From Lasiosphaeria ovina (Eukaryota > Ascomycota > Sordariomycetes > Sordariales > Lasiosphaeriaceae): a stretch of 64,000 nt of DNA. The position numbers and the translations under genes were made by a program. The DNA lies in NCBI GenBank assembly GCA_033439765.1, contig JAULSN010000017.1, forward strand, positions 124,001 to 188,000, written 5' to 3'. The notes beneath the pieces are model-generated. The model saw nothing but the letters and a program-made list of their open reading frames with translations, was not told where the DNA came from and ran no database searches. Positions 19,994-30,957 of this stretch are shown piece after piece (position 1 is the first letter of the stretch; every line of letters starts with the position of its first letter).

Positions 19994-21872
19994 TAAGCGT
20001 ATCCTCGATAAGGATAGTTACTATTATAATCCTTCTTCTAATAGGATACTTATAAGTATATATAAAGAGGAAGGGGCGCTTCGCCGAGTCTTCGAGGCGG
20101 CCGAAGGCGTAGTAGGTATAGAAGATCTAAGCTATATTATCCGGTATAGAGAAAAATATAATATTACGGGTTAAGGAGGGTGGTAGTCGAGAAGACTAAG
20201 GAGAGTAGGGTCGCGGGTTAAGGAGATTAGGGTCGCGGGTTAAGGAAGGTAGTAGTCGAGAAGACTAAGGAGAGTAGTAGTCGAAGAGTAGTAGTCGAGA
20301 AAGACTAAGGAGAGTAGTAGTCGAGAAAGATTAAGGAGAGTAGTGGTCGAGAAAGATTAAGGAGAGTAGTAGTCGAGAGAGAAAATATAAGAATAGTACT
20401 CGAGAGAGAAAATATAAGAATAGTACTAGGGAAATGGCCCGTATTAAATGCTACCCTCGGAAAATATTCCCCGTAGGGCCTATAAGGCTAAATAAGTAGG
20501 GCGTAAGGGTTTTTTTTTACGCGGGGTAAGCTAATAAAGGCTTATAGAGGTCCCGAGTCCGGGCTACGGACTAGTCAGGACGTCCCAGGGTCCCGAAGCG
20601 GGACTTCGGGACACTAACGTCCCCCTCCTTACTACTCATTAATATATCACTAAATGAGTGTGCGCCCCACTGCTATGTATACTTTAGGGATTAGTAATAA
20701 GAACCCTACTTATTTTCCCTATCGATTAATTATAGAGCAGCTCTATAGCTGCATAAGCCTAATTAATTAGTGCGGCGGTCCCTAGTCCTAATATATATAG
20801 AGTAAATGCCTTATATAAATAATCTACTCTATATATAGAATCTACTTCTTTTTTCGCGGATATATATAAAAAAATTAGTAGTTAGTTATGATTTATAATA
20901 ACGAGTTAAGAATTAGTAAGAGCAAAAACTATTAAAGAGGTTATATCGATAGAGTATTAATTAGATTTCAGAAGCCGTAAATGCGAAAGGAAATCCTCCT
21001 AAAGTTATATCCGAGAAATAGGGACGAGCGATCTTAACCACGTACGCACTTCTAGGCTTCGTAAAAACCAGCCCGTATTATCCAAATCTAGTTCTCTAGT
21101 ACGCTACCTCGAGACCTTGCTGAGATTAGTTGAAGATAGCGAAAGATGATGTAGTACTACTAATAACCGAGCGTGGAGAAAAGAGCCGCGACAAGCTGGT
21201 GACTTCGGCTGGGGACTCGAGTTCATCGAGGAGGCGGTCATTGTCGATTATAATCTATTGCATCCCTTCCGAGATAACGGAGTCCTCTTTTTCGTCCAGG
21301 TGACGGCGCTCGGCTGCGCGTATGCCGGGAACGGAAGAGCTTATCCTGAAGGCTATGGTGGTGGGGAGAGATTGGAGAAATTTGATAGTGGGAGAAAATT
21401 CGGTATTTAAAGTTCAGAGGTGTACTTTCCTCCATTGTGCTCGGTGGGCTGGTCGTATGATAGGGTGGTAAGATTGTAATATATAGTAGTACCTAGATTT
21501 TTATACTGACCTGGCCTGTAGAGATGTACTATAAAGTAATGAGTTCGGTTAATTTTGCCAACCGCTTGCCAGTTACTTTCCCGCCGGTAACTTCTTTTCC
21601 TCTCTTCTCGCCTTAGCTAAACTAAGTTCATCGAGACCGCGGCGCGACTCAGTCTTCGGACGTAACTCGATAGTTGACCAAGGTAGTACGGCAAGCCACG
21701 ACGTTAAAGTTCATAATGGCGTAGTACATTTACGTTAGTAGATCTTTTTTAGCTTTTAGTACTAGAGTATTAATACCGGCCAGTTAGTCAGTCTGCCCGG
21801 ACTCTGCACTCTGCCAGTGCGGACGTTCCCAGGCTACCCGTTACCATCTCAGCGCATCCCCATCCGCACAAA
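19994..21872. other. AT-rich, RIP-like block without genes
   Basis: TA-rich sequence with TATATA runs and frames full of stops, as left by RIP on an old repeat. 20165-20420 holds an imperfect tandem repeat of AGGAGAGTAGTAGTCGAGAA. The original element cannot be identified. From about 21120 to 21872 the composition returns to balanced without a recognisable gene. Confidence 0.5.
20590..20612. repeat. Perfect 9-bp stem-loop
   Basis: GTCCCGAAG, five-base loop CGGGA, CTTCGGGAC. It stands out as GC-rich inside an AT-rich block and is next to a second partial palindrome (GTCCGGGCTACGGAC). Confidence 0.5.
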
Positions 21873-23249
21873 ATGCCCCTCAGCCTGCGAGAACGGGAGA
21901 GCGCCGGGATGGACCCCTTGGTAGCGGCCCGTGTGCACAACGCGAACCACAGCCCCATCAACAGATTGCCCGATGAGCTCGTGCTTTAGGTTCTTCACTG
22001 CCTGGGAGATGATCCGCTTACCATGCTCTGCCTCCAGCGTGTGGCAAGGAGGTTTCGGCGGATTATCGACGACCCGCAAATTTGGAAGGTCATACGTGCC
22101 AGCTACCTTTTACGAAGATCCGGTCAGATTTTCGAGATGGCGGCCCTCTTTCCGAAAGCCCTAAGGGAAGAACTTTGGCGTCGAATCCAAAAAGATGGGA
22201 TGTGCGACAAATGCCGCCTGCTCCGGGCCGGTGCTCCCGATAGCCCGGACGCTGCCAGGCTTCGGTGCCCTCTCGACTGCCCAGTCGTATTAAGGGCACC
22301 TTTCGGCCTCCATTGCGATGGCTGTAGCGGCGGCGGCGGCGGCGGCTATGATGCCCATCTGTGCCTAGGCCGCCACGGCGCCGTTCGTCTGTGCGAGTAC
22401 GTCAACATCTCGTGGGCTGATATGGAACCCTACCTATCCGAGTGGCAGCAGCAGCAAGACCCCCACGACGGCCAAGCCTGCCTCGACGGCTTCAGCGTCG
22501 AGTACCGCGACCCCAGCCACGATACGCGCTGCCGAGCCGAGGACGCTCCCACCTGGCCCCGAGCCGGCCTCAAGACCGAAGCGTATCGGACATCGTCGCG
22601 GGTGGCGGTCTTGACTCTGGAGTGGAAGCCACATAGCGGTTCCGACGTCTTTTCTCTCACTTCGGAAGGGCGGGCGCCCGCGTCGGAAATGAGGACGCTG
22701 TTCCAGCGGCATCGACAAGGCGCAGCCGACATTCTTTTCCCCTCGTACCCCCAGCTTCTTCTTCCCGAGATGGCATGCTTCGGGGATACCGAGTGTCAGT
22801 GCCTGGACTACGAGGCAGGGGGCGACCAGAGGCTGAGCGCGGCCGACCCATCCAAGCCAACACCAGAAACCTTGTTTTGGAGCAAGGCTTGGGACGTCAA
22901 CAGTCATATCGATGCTGCTCACATCTACACCAGAGTTCACGGATTGTATGCGACTGGCGAGCTTGTGGCTATCCGGAGACATTTTCCTAGCTTCGTAAGC
23001 GACTCCACTTGTCTAGTCACCGAGTACAGTCGGTATATTACAATCTGTAGGACGGTAGACGATGGTAGCGTCGTGGCGGTTGCTCCTGGATACGACTGGT
23101 ATCACGCCGTGGACCCTGACTTATCCCCATCGCAGAGGTCGCCGAAAATACCGTGCAGAGACAAGAGCTGCATCAACTACTATCGAAGTCCGGCATCTTT
23201 TGCTTGCCGAGCTTGCCGATTTCTGGATGCATGTTTACGTACGAAGTAG
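21873..23249 (+). pseudogene. F-box protein gene with one in-frame stop
   Basis: From the ATG at 21873 the frame runs to 23249 with a single interruption, TAG at 21987-21989, inside the F-box: INRLPDELVL, stop, VLHCLGDDPLTMLCLQRVAR then RFRRIIDDPQIWK. F-box proteins link substrates to SCF ubiquitin ligases through this motif. Internal initiation at 22023 would give 408 residues but lose the N-terminal half of the box. The remainder is Cys-rich with C-x2-C pairs (MCDKCRLL, LHCDGC, CRACRF), a GGC run coding Gly-6 near 22328 and LSEWQQQQ. No repeat domain such as WD40 or LRR is seen. CAG to TAG is a typical RIP or point change, so this may be a very recent pseudogene or a sequence error. Confidence 0.65.
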
Positions 23250-23458
23250 TGGCACTCCACTCACTCAAGCGTGCTATCTGAGGAAATATCAGTAAGGCGG
23301 TCAAGTGCTGGGATGTAATGTCAGCTGTTAACAGGACATCATAGGCGGCTCGATACGGGACGGCGGTGGAGGACATGGATGGAGGTATGACCTGGTGAAC
23401 TAGCTGGCACATCAGCAGTTGAGATTTAATACATCCATCGGCAGTTATGATAGCCATG
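23250..23458. other. Short spacer, left target duplication
   Basis: No gene. It ends with CCATG (23454-23458), the left target duplication of the following LTR. Confidence 0.5.
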
Positions 23459-23732
23459 TGTCGCCCTAAAATTGACCCTTGTGTGCAAAATGAGCCATTC
23501 TCTTTCCTAGCTTCTGTTTACTTCCTTAGCTTACGCCTGAATGCCCTCAAACTCCCTCACACCCGGAGATCCGCTCAGTCTACGGCATTCTGGTTGCCCT
23601 GAAGGCCTGGCCGGGATACGGATTCCCGTGGGGATATTCAGAGGTCTTGTTGGCTATATAAAGACGCTTTTTACCTATATTTTAGACCGATCAGACAATT
23701 CAATGCTCAGTCAATCCAGATCCCGTGCAACA
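23459..23732 (+). mobile_element. Solo LTR (family A), TSD CCATG
   Basis: A 274-bp LTR from TGTCGCCCTAAAATTGACCC to ATCCCGTGCAACA, with CCATG at 23454-23458 and 23733-23737. A TATA box (GGCTATATAAAG) is at about 23652. The TG..CA ends, 5-bp duplication and match to three further copies define the family. The internal region of its parent element is not in this window. Confidence 0.9.
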
Positions 23733-23734
23733 CC

Positions 23735-23995
23735 ATGTCTTCACTTGACCCAAGCAACCTTGATCGTTACTATATGGTTGTGTGCTTCATACCGCAAGGT
23801 GCCACTGCTGTTTGTTTGATCTGCTACCATCAATTGACTTTGTTTCCCACGGCTCCGTCAGTTATCGCCTTCCCGGTTTCTCGAGAAACTGGGTCCAAAT
23901 GTGACGGATCGGAAAAATACAACTCCTGCACCACCCACATCCTGCTCCGCCAGGGGGTGCTGAACGGCCTTGCAAGTGGTCTCCCCTACCATTGA
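23735..23995 (+). other. Unassigned 86-codon ORF directly after the LTR
   Basis: It starts MSSLDPSNLDRYYMVVCFIP; its ATG lies within the CCATG target duplication, so the start predates the LTR insertion or is fortuitous. Seven Cys residues are present but not in a spacing I recognise. No homology is seen, and it could be random. Confidence 0.2.
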
Positions 23996-24022
23996 GTGTG
24001 AACAGCATCTTATACCACCACA

Positions 24023-24375
24023 ATGTCTGAACAAAGTGACGACAATATAGTCAATGCGTACCTAGACGTCATAAATAACAAGCTTTCTATTCGTAAAGCG
24101 GCTCAAAAGCATGGAGTTCCTTATACAACGTTAAACCGACGACTCAACGGAGTCCCCCCCAAAGAAGAGGTCCTCCAAACACAACGCAGGCTCACAGAGC
24201 CTCAAGAAAAGCGGCTCATTAAGTGGATCGTCAAGTAGGGAAGACTCGGCTTTGCTCCGAGTTACTCAGCAGTGTGTAGCATTACTACAAGATTCTGTAA
24301 AGAAGCAGGGCAAAAACACCCTGGTAGGGAAAAACTGGATTTCATTTTTCCCGGCTGCCGCATTATTAAGCTTTT
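24023..24375 (+). pseudogene. Pogo-type transposase N-terminal relic
   Basis: MSEQSDDNIVNAYLDVINN then SIRKAAQKHGVPYTTLNRRL is the Psq-type helix-turn-helix of fungal pogo/Fot1-like transposases. VLQTQRRLTEPQEKRLIKWI begins the CENP-B/Tc5-type second DNA-binding domain. A TAG at 24236-24238, likely from CAG, interrupts it; the match resumes as GRLGFAPSYSAVCSI and, after a frameshift, GKNWISFFPAA. The element then breaks off; no DDE catalytic region is present. Confidence 0.75.
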
Positions 24376-24576
24376 TGTTCTGCATTTGGGTTTCGAGATA
24401 CTTGAATTTTTTTGCGTCCTAGTCAGGCCAGCTGAGCCACCCGACTGACTTCAGCTGGATGTACCTGACAATAACCTGGAGGTTTAAACTTGGATGTATA
24501 CCACCCAGCCCCTAGCCCCCGTCCCGAAAACTTGTTCAGCCAACAACGCGAAAACCAATATTCGAGGCTGCTAACC

Positions 24577-24854
24577 TGTCGCCAGAAATTGACCCGTGCA
24601 TACAAAACTGACCCAAAATTCCTGTTTTTCTCCCTTTTCTTACGCTCAGAATGGCCTCTAAATCCCTGCATTCCCTGCTCCTGGAATTCCTTCATGTCTA
24701 CGGCATTCCTTTTGCCCGGAATGCCTGACCTGTATACGGATTTCCGTGGGGAATTTCAGTGGTCTTCGTGGCTATAAGATGACGTTTTTTTCCTGCATTT
24801 AGACCGATCTAACCAGACAATTCAGTGCTCGGTCAATCCAGATCACGTGTAGCA
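24577..24854 (+). mobile_element. Old LTR copy (family A), no TSD
   Basis: Runs from TGTCGCCAGAAATTGACCC to GTGTAGCA and aligns with the other LTRs over its whole length, but with more substitutions (for example TTTGCCCGGAATGCC for the usual GTTGCCCTGAAGGCC). Flanks TAACC and TTTTG do not match, so it is older or rearranged. Confidence 0.75.
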
Positions 24855-24914
24855 TTTTGCATTCGAGGACTAAAAACCACTACATTTCATCGAGGTATAG
24901 GTTCGGCTTGTCGA

Positions 24915-25620
24915 TCAGCAAGTCTCACAGCTTCTACCATGGTCAGTTACCGCAGAGACTATATGGAGAGTACCAGACTTACCTCTAGAGCCCATGGAGC
25001 GAGGACAACTGCATTGAACTGGGCTCCTAGGCTTCGTAAAAGGGTCGCCGGTATGAAGATTTCGCTTCTGCAGGTGTAGGCGTATGACAATGCTGTCTCG
25101 GCTTCGTCTGCAACTATGTTGGGTGATGCGCCAGAAACAAAGCAGACAATAGGCGCACGCCATTTGTTCAGAAAAAGGTAACCACTTGTTGGAATCGTGG
25201 ATTGCACCTATGTCAAATTTGATGGTGTTGTATGGCCCAGGCGTAGTCAAAAAAGGGGGGATTCCTCTCCCGATTTTAAGAAGCAAAGGCAAAAATTGGC
25301 CCGGGCGGGAAACCTGCAGGCCTTTTCAGTCTTACTAGATATACCCTGCGTGCTCCTGGTGCAGCTGGGGAGCGGCATAAAGTCTCCGATAGGCCGGGAT
25401 ATCATATCGCGGGTAGGAAGAAAGGCAGGGCAAGGGCAAGGACCAGCCAACTCGTGTTGGGCCGCCTTTGACGGCCCGAGATCATATGTGGCCCGGAATT
25501 TACCAGCCAGCAGGCCTTGAACTTTGACCCGGGAAATACGAATGGAAATAAACGCTGCCTCCTTCGCCCTCCGCCCTCCGCCGAGCCTGAAGATATCACA
25601 TCCTTGGCATAAGGCATGCA
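24915..25620 (-). other. Coding-like minus-strand sequence, unassigned
   Basis: Overlapping frames read GPSKAAQHELAGPC (about 25470), TTPGPYNTIKFDIGAIHD (about 25230) and FLNKWRAPIVCFVSGASPNI, ending SLGAQFNAVVLAPWALE (about 24990). Joining them needs at least two frame changes. The sequence looks like a former gene, but I recognise no family. Confidence 0.25.
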
Positions 25621-25629
25621 AGTAAACTG

Positions 25630-25892
25630 AAAACTGTTTTGGTCATTATCTGTTACTTATATAATCTCGACAACTTGAACTGTTTCGGACATTATCATCC
25701 CCATCTTTCACGCCATTTACCCTCTGAAAGTTGTTTTGGACATCTTCATGCTCATCTTTCACATTAATCACCCTCTGGTGATTGTCCTGGATATCGTCTT
25801 TCACATTATCATTTACCCTCCAAAAGTTGTTTTAGACATGACTATCCTCATCTTTTCCCATCATTTACTTTTGCTGGAATTATTTTAGACAC
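25630..25892. repeat. Degenerate ~65-bp tandem repeat
   Basis: Four to five units share TTGTTTTGGACAT.., CATCTTTCAC.. and ATTTACCCTCTGAAAG. They are diverged, so the array is old. Confidence 0.5.
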
Positions 25893-25895
25893 CAC

Positions 25896-25930
<35 letters not shown>

Positions 25931-25947
25931 CCATCATCACCATCACC
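25893..25947. repeat. CAT trinucleotide microsatellite
   Basis: About 17 CAT/CAC triplets in a row, starting ACCACCATCATCATCATC. Confidence 0.95.
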
Positions 25948-25954
25948 GTGCATC

Positions 25955-26518
25955 ATGTGTTACTCCACAAACTATATAACGGTGCAGATGGCCAATATCA
26001 ACAACCTCACCCCCATTGACGACCCGGTGCGGGGCGCCCCTACGCCGTCCGTTCATGGCGCCCCCAAGCCCCCAACTAGTGCGCCTGCCGAGCGAACATG
26101 CGGCCTCACGGCTTGCGCCATCATGCCCTCGCTCTCAGAGTGGGCGGCGCCGGGTACTAGTGGTGCCGCCCCAGCTGCCGGCGATCACCGCCTCCCGGGT
26201 ATAGCTCCCCTCCCGGGTATAGCCCTCCCGGGCATGGGCCTCTCTGGCTCCACCCAGCCGCCGCAGCGCCTAATATACATCGCAGCTGGCCCGGCTCGGC
26301 CAAGCTGGTCGTTCCCCGGTCCAGGTGCAATTCCACTGACCGCGGTCTCCGACAGGGTGGAGCGCAGTTCAGACAGCCTGCGTATATCAGGACAGCCGCC
26401 CAAGCCAGAATACAGACCAACTACCGGCTCAAGTGGCAGCAAGTCGGGGCCATCGTGCCTGCCAGGCTCTGTTACGTTCAGCGAGGCCAAAAAGAGGGTA
26501 GAATATGATGTATTGTAG
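25955..26518 (+). other. 187-codon Pro/Gly-rich ORF, unassigned
   Basis: It starts MCYSTNYITVQMANINNL immediately after the microsatellite and is rich in Pro, Gly, Ala and Ser with a repeated LPGIA motif near codons 80-95 (duplicated CTCCCGGGTATAGC DNA). No conserved domain is seen. It may be chance in GC-rich sequence. Confidence 0.25.
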
Positions 26519-27727
26519 AGGAAGAAAGAAGGGCGGAATGTCTCACATCCAACGGCATGTAAAATAGGGCGCAATTCTGGTTATATTAGGGAGAAGAAAG
26601 GAAGGTGGGCGGCATGCCGTGCATACCCTACTTTGTGCGGTGTTCAGGTCATAATAACCTGGGCCGCAGGTGGCGAGTATATCACGCCACCAATGCAACC
26701 CGCCGGCACTTTCCGACACACCCCATCAGGACTAGCCTAGAAGGGTAGTCACGAAGCTCAACCTAGCTAGGTTTTACGTGCTGGTGATACTTTTCATGGT
26801 ATTGAGGGTACTTTCCCCACTACATGTGTTTTTCCTTCGTGATCCCGATTTATCTATTCCCTGTTAGTCATTCTTTGGACCTGTTGTTGGACCCTGTTGT
26901 CCTTCATTCCTTCCGTGAGGCCTCCATAGGCCTATATGCTGAAGTTGTTCAAGCTGTGGCTCTGTAGCTCCCTGAGTGGCTCATCCTGCGGTCCTTCCGG
27001 CTCAGGGTCGCTGGCTCATGATGTAAACAAGTCAGTATTAGGTAGACATGCATTCTGCGTGCCGTAGGCATGCCCTGCTGGCCGGGTCTGTCCTCCTGAG
27101 CGGCTACTTCCTACTTAGGGGATCCCTAAGTAAAGAAGCTTCTTACTTCCTTATTGGCCCGTCATACCCGAGTGTCGGATTAAATGCTAGTATCTACCAG
27201 GCTCCCTTTGAGGCTTACAGACAGGTGCGGTCAGATCGTCAGGGACGATAAATGTGGTGATGATTTTGTGGTGTTTTGGTTCCTCACAGGGGGTCTCTGC
27301 GCACCCCTTAGGTCATGAACAATAGTGAGGGCGTGGGCGCCGTGCCCTCTGTGGAGCAGGCCGTCATGCCCTCGCATGTGTTGTGTTGGAGGTCGTCAGC
27401 CTGCACTCTGCGTGCCGCGGCTGCGTGCCCTCGGCGGGTGCCGAGCCTGTGTCAAGGCTCAACAATGCAAATATTTTTAATGCAAATCAACGTAATCCAA
27501 ATATAGGCAAATCAAATAGGGCCAAAATACAGTTCAACAAAGAAAATATGAAGCTGTAGATATATGATTTGCTTTGACATATATTTGATAAATGTGGGAC
27601 ATTCTCCCAGCCCAATTCTCCCCAAAATAAGGATATCAACGGCAAGTTCCGTGCCATGAAGAACCTCATTTCCAGGGCAAAAATGACGACTTTTCCTGGG
27701 AAATCCACCAAATGCAAGTCAAAGTGG
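26519..27727. repeat. Gene-free zone of dispersed repeats
   Basis: No supported gene. 27193-27312 (CTACCAGGCTCCCTTTGAGG, then GTGGTGATGATTTTG and CTGCGCACCCCTTAGG) is a diverged copy of 62858-62990. 27390-27445 (GTCAGCCTGCACTCTGCGTG then GGCTGCGTGCCC) recurs at 29148-29195. A near-palindrome ACTTAGGGGATCCCTAAGT sits at 27116. These look like pieces of one larger old element. Confidence 0.45.
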
Positions 27728-27880
27728 ATATATGCCAGCGTACTGCGAGAGGCTATTCAGCATCGCCAAACTGATCATTGGGCTTCAAAGACGAGGGCTT
27801 CAGGGCGATGCCATTCACAAGCTTCTACGCCTTGTTAATTGGCAGCGGAATGGCCTTTTTGGAAGCCAGATCTTGGGCAT
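27728..27880 (+). pseudogene. hAT-type transposase C-terminal (dimerisation) relic
   Basis: MPAYCERLFSIAKLIIGLQR then RGLQGDAIHKLLRLVNWQRN fits the hAT dimerisation motif (S/P-x-x-x-E-R-x-F-S, then a leucine-rich helix ending in W). Only about 45 codons are recognisable, and flanking frames do not continue it. Confidence 0.45.
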
Positions 27881-28122
27881 CGCTGGCTTCCGGCGTCCCG
27901 GGTTGCAGAATTTTACATGGCCCGGGCCGGATTAATTCAGCTGAACGGAGCCACCGTAGGCGAGCTTGCGAGCCGGAGGTGGCGTAGAGAGGCTGTATTC
28001 TATAATACCGTGAGGGTGCCGAATGTTTTTCGAACGCTGATTGGCCAGTTTACGTCCGTGTCAAAATGGGAGGTGGGAATTGGTCAATCGGATAAACCTC
28101 GGACTCCTTAAGCCGTGGAATA

Positions 28123-28219
28123 CCGAGCGCAGCGAGCAGCCCGCCGCAGGCGCCCCCGGAGGGCCGCCGGAGGCACCGTTCAGCGACTCCTTCCTGACTT
28201 GCCAGGTAGCTTATTTTAT
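28123..28219 (+). repeat. GC-rich dispersed repeat C, copy 2
   Basis: Nearly identical to 9446-9542 over 97 bp, including the 3' part CTTGCCAGGTAGCTTATTTT. The shared 3' unique part shows that the two are copies of one element, not independent GC-rich sequence. Confidence 0.8.
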
Positions 28220-28569
28220 TTTTCAGATCTAGTTCAAATCAATCCAAACACTCAAAACAAGCCAAATATGCCTTTTTGGGCTTCAAATATGGCCTCACTT
28301 TTGCCAAACAAAGCAGATATAGTGTCCCAATTTGATTTGTTCACGTTGTTGCCAGCCCTGGCCTGTGTAGTGAGGGCTTCATACCCGACATGTGTTTATT
28401 GCGTAGCGACGGCTAGCCAGGGGCTGTGCCTTCCGGGCTTGTAGCGGTGCAAGTGATGCCGTAAAAAGGATGATATATGAAGGTGACGATAAAAGCGGTG
28501 AGGGCTTCATACCCTCTATCACCCCCCCCAGCGAAAGGAAGGCGATGCCTTCCTCGTTACGTGATGTAT
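28220..28569. repeat. Spacer with GAGGGC-TTCAT stem-loop motifs
   Basis: No gene. GTGAGGGCTTCATACCC occurs at about 28372 and 28498; related copies with the full hairpin GAGGGCTTCATGCCCTC occur at about 29231 and 29286. It ends with the GTAT target duplication (28566-28569) of the next element. Confidence 0.45.
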
Positions 28570-28962
28570 TGATCAGGGGCTCAGGGGCTCAGGGGCTCAG
28601 GGACTCAGGGGCTCAGGGGCTGGGCAATAAGTGGGGTTGTTTACACTCTTGCCTAATATGGTCTAGTGTACTTTTCTTATTTCTTCCCTTTCCTTGGCTT
28701 ACCCACCTCGCATAAGGTGAACCGCCGCCCTCCCTCTGATCAGAGGCCAGCATAGCTCCGGACTTTCTTCTTTTTTCCTGGGACAGTCCTCAGAAAATCA
28801 CGTCTTTTTACCATGAATTGAGATCCCAGACCAGTGCACGCAGTAGTGCCTTTTTCCTATCGTTTTGACCTTCTTGTGAGGGGACCTTGCGCTTGCGCTC
28901 GCCAAGGTTCGCCCTGATTTTACTGTTGTTTTTTGGTGTTGTGGTGTCTTTCCACCGCTTCA
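28570..28962 (+). mobile_element. TG..CA element B, copy 2, TSD GTAT
   Basis: Same ends as copy 1 (TGATCAGGGGCTC..CACCGCTTCA), flanked by GTAT at 28566-28569 and 28963-28966. It has more GGGGCTCA units at the 5' end and lacks the internal duplication seen in copy 1, so it is 393 bp long. Confidence 0.8.
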
Positions 28963-29273
28963 GTATGTGCCCTTGGCATTCGTGTCCTAGGAAAGTGGTG
29001 ACGGCGTGCCGGGGGCTTTGTCTTCCGGGGCTTTTAGCCGTATATTGCGGCGATGATGAATGTTCAGGGCGGTATGCCCGCCCCCGAGCGTAATGCCTAT
29101 CTGGTATGTTGATGTGTGCGGGCACGGCAGGTGCCGTGCACTCTGTTGGAGATGCCGTCAGCCTGCACTCTGCGTGCCGGCTGCGTGCCCGGGGCGCCCC
29201 GGGACGTGCCCTTCTCGTGAGTATGTGGTGAGGGCTTCATGCCCTCTCACCCCCCGAGCGAAATGGAGGTGAG
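28963..29273. repeat. GC-rich dispersed repeat pieces
   Basis: No gene. It contains the TTGTCTTCCGGGGCTTTTAG segment (related to 28430 and 63045), the duplicated GTCAGCCTGCACTCTGCG block (29156) and the GAGGGCTTCATGCCCTC hairpin (29231). Confidence 0.45.
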
Positions 29274-30230
29274 TTAATTTGGTGAGAGCTTCATGCCCTC
29301 TGCGTGCCCGGTGCGGGCCCTTAGTGATGATGTTGACTTCGGCTTGCTCAGCTCAGGGGATTCCACCCTGGCCAGCCACCCTCCCGGCTTGGTAGGTCCC
29401 CGGGACTGTTGATCTCCCCGAACAATAAGGCGGCATTTTGCCTTCAGGAGGTAGCCGTGTTTATCGTACTTGTAGGTCATCACCCACATGCAGTCCAGTA
29501 TTTGGCGCCCTGCAGCCACCTCTGTAGCTTTACGACTGAAAGACTTAATCTCTCTATGCTCTTGAAGGTGTAGGTCCCGACCTTCACGAAACATTGTAGC
29601 TAGTGGGTGGTTTCTCAAGTCAGCCGGGGTCTTTGGAGGGGGTGGTAAATATCCCACTGTTGGTCCTGAGAAGAGAGGCGAGGGCCTACTACCCCCCCTC
29701 CTCCTTCGTCAGGGAGGTCACCGAATTACCCGGCGACAAGTGCTGCGGCGGGAGGTGGTGTGCTCACAGGCGTGAGGTACGGGTGCGCTCTGCCGCATCA
29801 GGGTGATTGGTCCTGGCGGGCACGCACTCGCCCGGCAGGCTCCTTTCTTGATCGGCCGGGTCCGGCGGGTGGTCTTCACCGGCCGGCTCCCTTGCAGTCG
29901 GGCGTTCTTTACCGGCCTGGCCCTGAGGGTCATCTTGAGCCCCGGGACCGCCAACGTAAATAACATCCTCAGCCTCATCATTGCCGTGCAACTGTGCACC
30001 GGGCTTAGTGAGCTCTTCGTCTTCGCCTTGAGGGCTCTCTTCTTCTCCATCTCGTGAGTGCGGCGGTAATCGTCGTTGAACACGGCACGGGTTGCTACCG
30101 TGAGCTGGCGTGCGTGTTGAACAGGCGGTACGGCATCGGAGAAATCGGGGACGATCGGGGCCTCGGGCTTCACGGGCGGCGGCACCGGCGGTTGTTGAGC
30201 GTGGTCGACTTATTCCTAGATAGGGCACGG
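29274..30230 (-). pseudogene. Copia pol relic (integrase tail to start of reverse transcriptase)
   Basis: On the minus strand LATMFREGRDLHLQEHREIK then QILDCMWVMTYKYDKHGYLL and KAKCRLIVRGDQQ (about 29600-29400) is the N-terminal part of copia reverse transcriptase (RVT_2). Upstream (30230-29720) are overlapping frames with THEMEKKRALKAK and NDEAEDVIYVGG, typical of the charged linker between copia integrase and reverse transcriptase. The YVDD core and RNase H are missing, and the frame changes several times. Confidence 0.6.
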
Positions 30231-30810
30231 TCGGGTCGGTGCAGGTATGTGTGTGTGTGTTGGAATGCGTATAGCTTCACTCTCGCAGTGCTGTGAGCGT
30301 TGTAGCGATTGAGAGCGCAACCCGGTTGCGTTGCGCGTATTCAGACTGTTAATTGTCACATGCCGTTGGATGTGACAGAACGCCCTGCCTATGACAGTTA
30401 AATGCCTCCTTTCTAGCATGTAAGTACTAGGCCGTTGTTGGCGTAGATCAACACCCGTAAACGCGCCATTCCAAAGTGGCCCTGTTACGTAACAGGCTCT
30501 GCGGACAAGCAAGGGATGAGCTGTGGGAGGAGCTTGGAAAACCACCCGGGGTGGTCTCGGACGAGGACACTCGGACGAGGACATGCAGCAGTGGACGGAC
30601 CCTCACCCCGGCCGAGTGGGACGAGCTGATCGAAGCAAGTTGCATCTTCCGTCTTCCTGTGGTCTGGCCACGCCAGCTGACTGGCCCGTCCCGGACCCTT
30701 CCGTGCAGCAAAGGAGCGACATGAGAGAGTCCCGCGGGTTGGCGCTCCAGTGGCTGGACTGGGAGCAACTGGTGAGGGACTGCCACCTAGGCAGTACCGT
30801 AAGTTCTCCG
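30231..30810. other. No gene seen
   Basis: A short GT tract (GTATGTGTGTGTGTGTTGG, 30244) and an open frame with LTPAEWDELIEASCIFRLP (about 30600) of unknown origin. Nothing assignable. Confidence 0.3.
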
Positions 30811-30957
30811 TCATATGTAGAAGACCATGCTAGTCAACAAGAAGCTGATGCCCTTGGTACCGCGGTCGATGGCGCGCGTCAGGCCGCCCGTCTGCTTGGA
30901 GAGGTGGAAGCTGAGGTCGAGGTTGAGCAGGTGGCCGAACGTGTTCTCGGCCACGCC
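30811..30957 (-). pseudogene. Gene fragment of an Atm1-type mitochondrial ABC half-transporter
   Basis: On the minus strand [20 protein letters not shown] then [19 protein letters not shown] and LLTSMVFYI, ending in a stop at 30813-30811. This is the region between transmembrane helices in Atm1/ABCB7, the mitochondrial inner-membrane exporter needed for cytosolic iron-sulfur protein assembly. [16 protein letters not shown] is its hallmark. Only about 49 codons survive, with no nucleotide-binding domain, and the foldback element begins about 80 bp away. This is a captured or rearranged fragment, not the functional gene. Confidence 0.8.

Noticed and set aside
23735..23995. Zn2Cys6 transcription factor
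   Set aside because: A KCDG motif and several Cys residues are present, but the C-x2-C-x6-C spacing is not.
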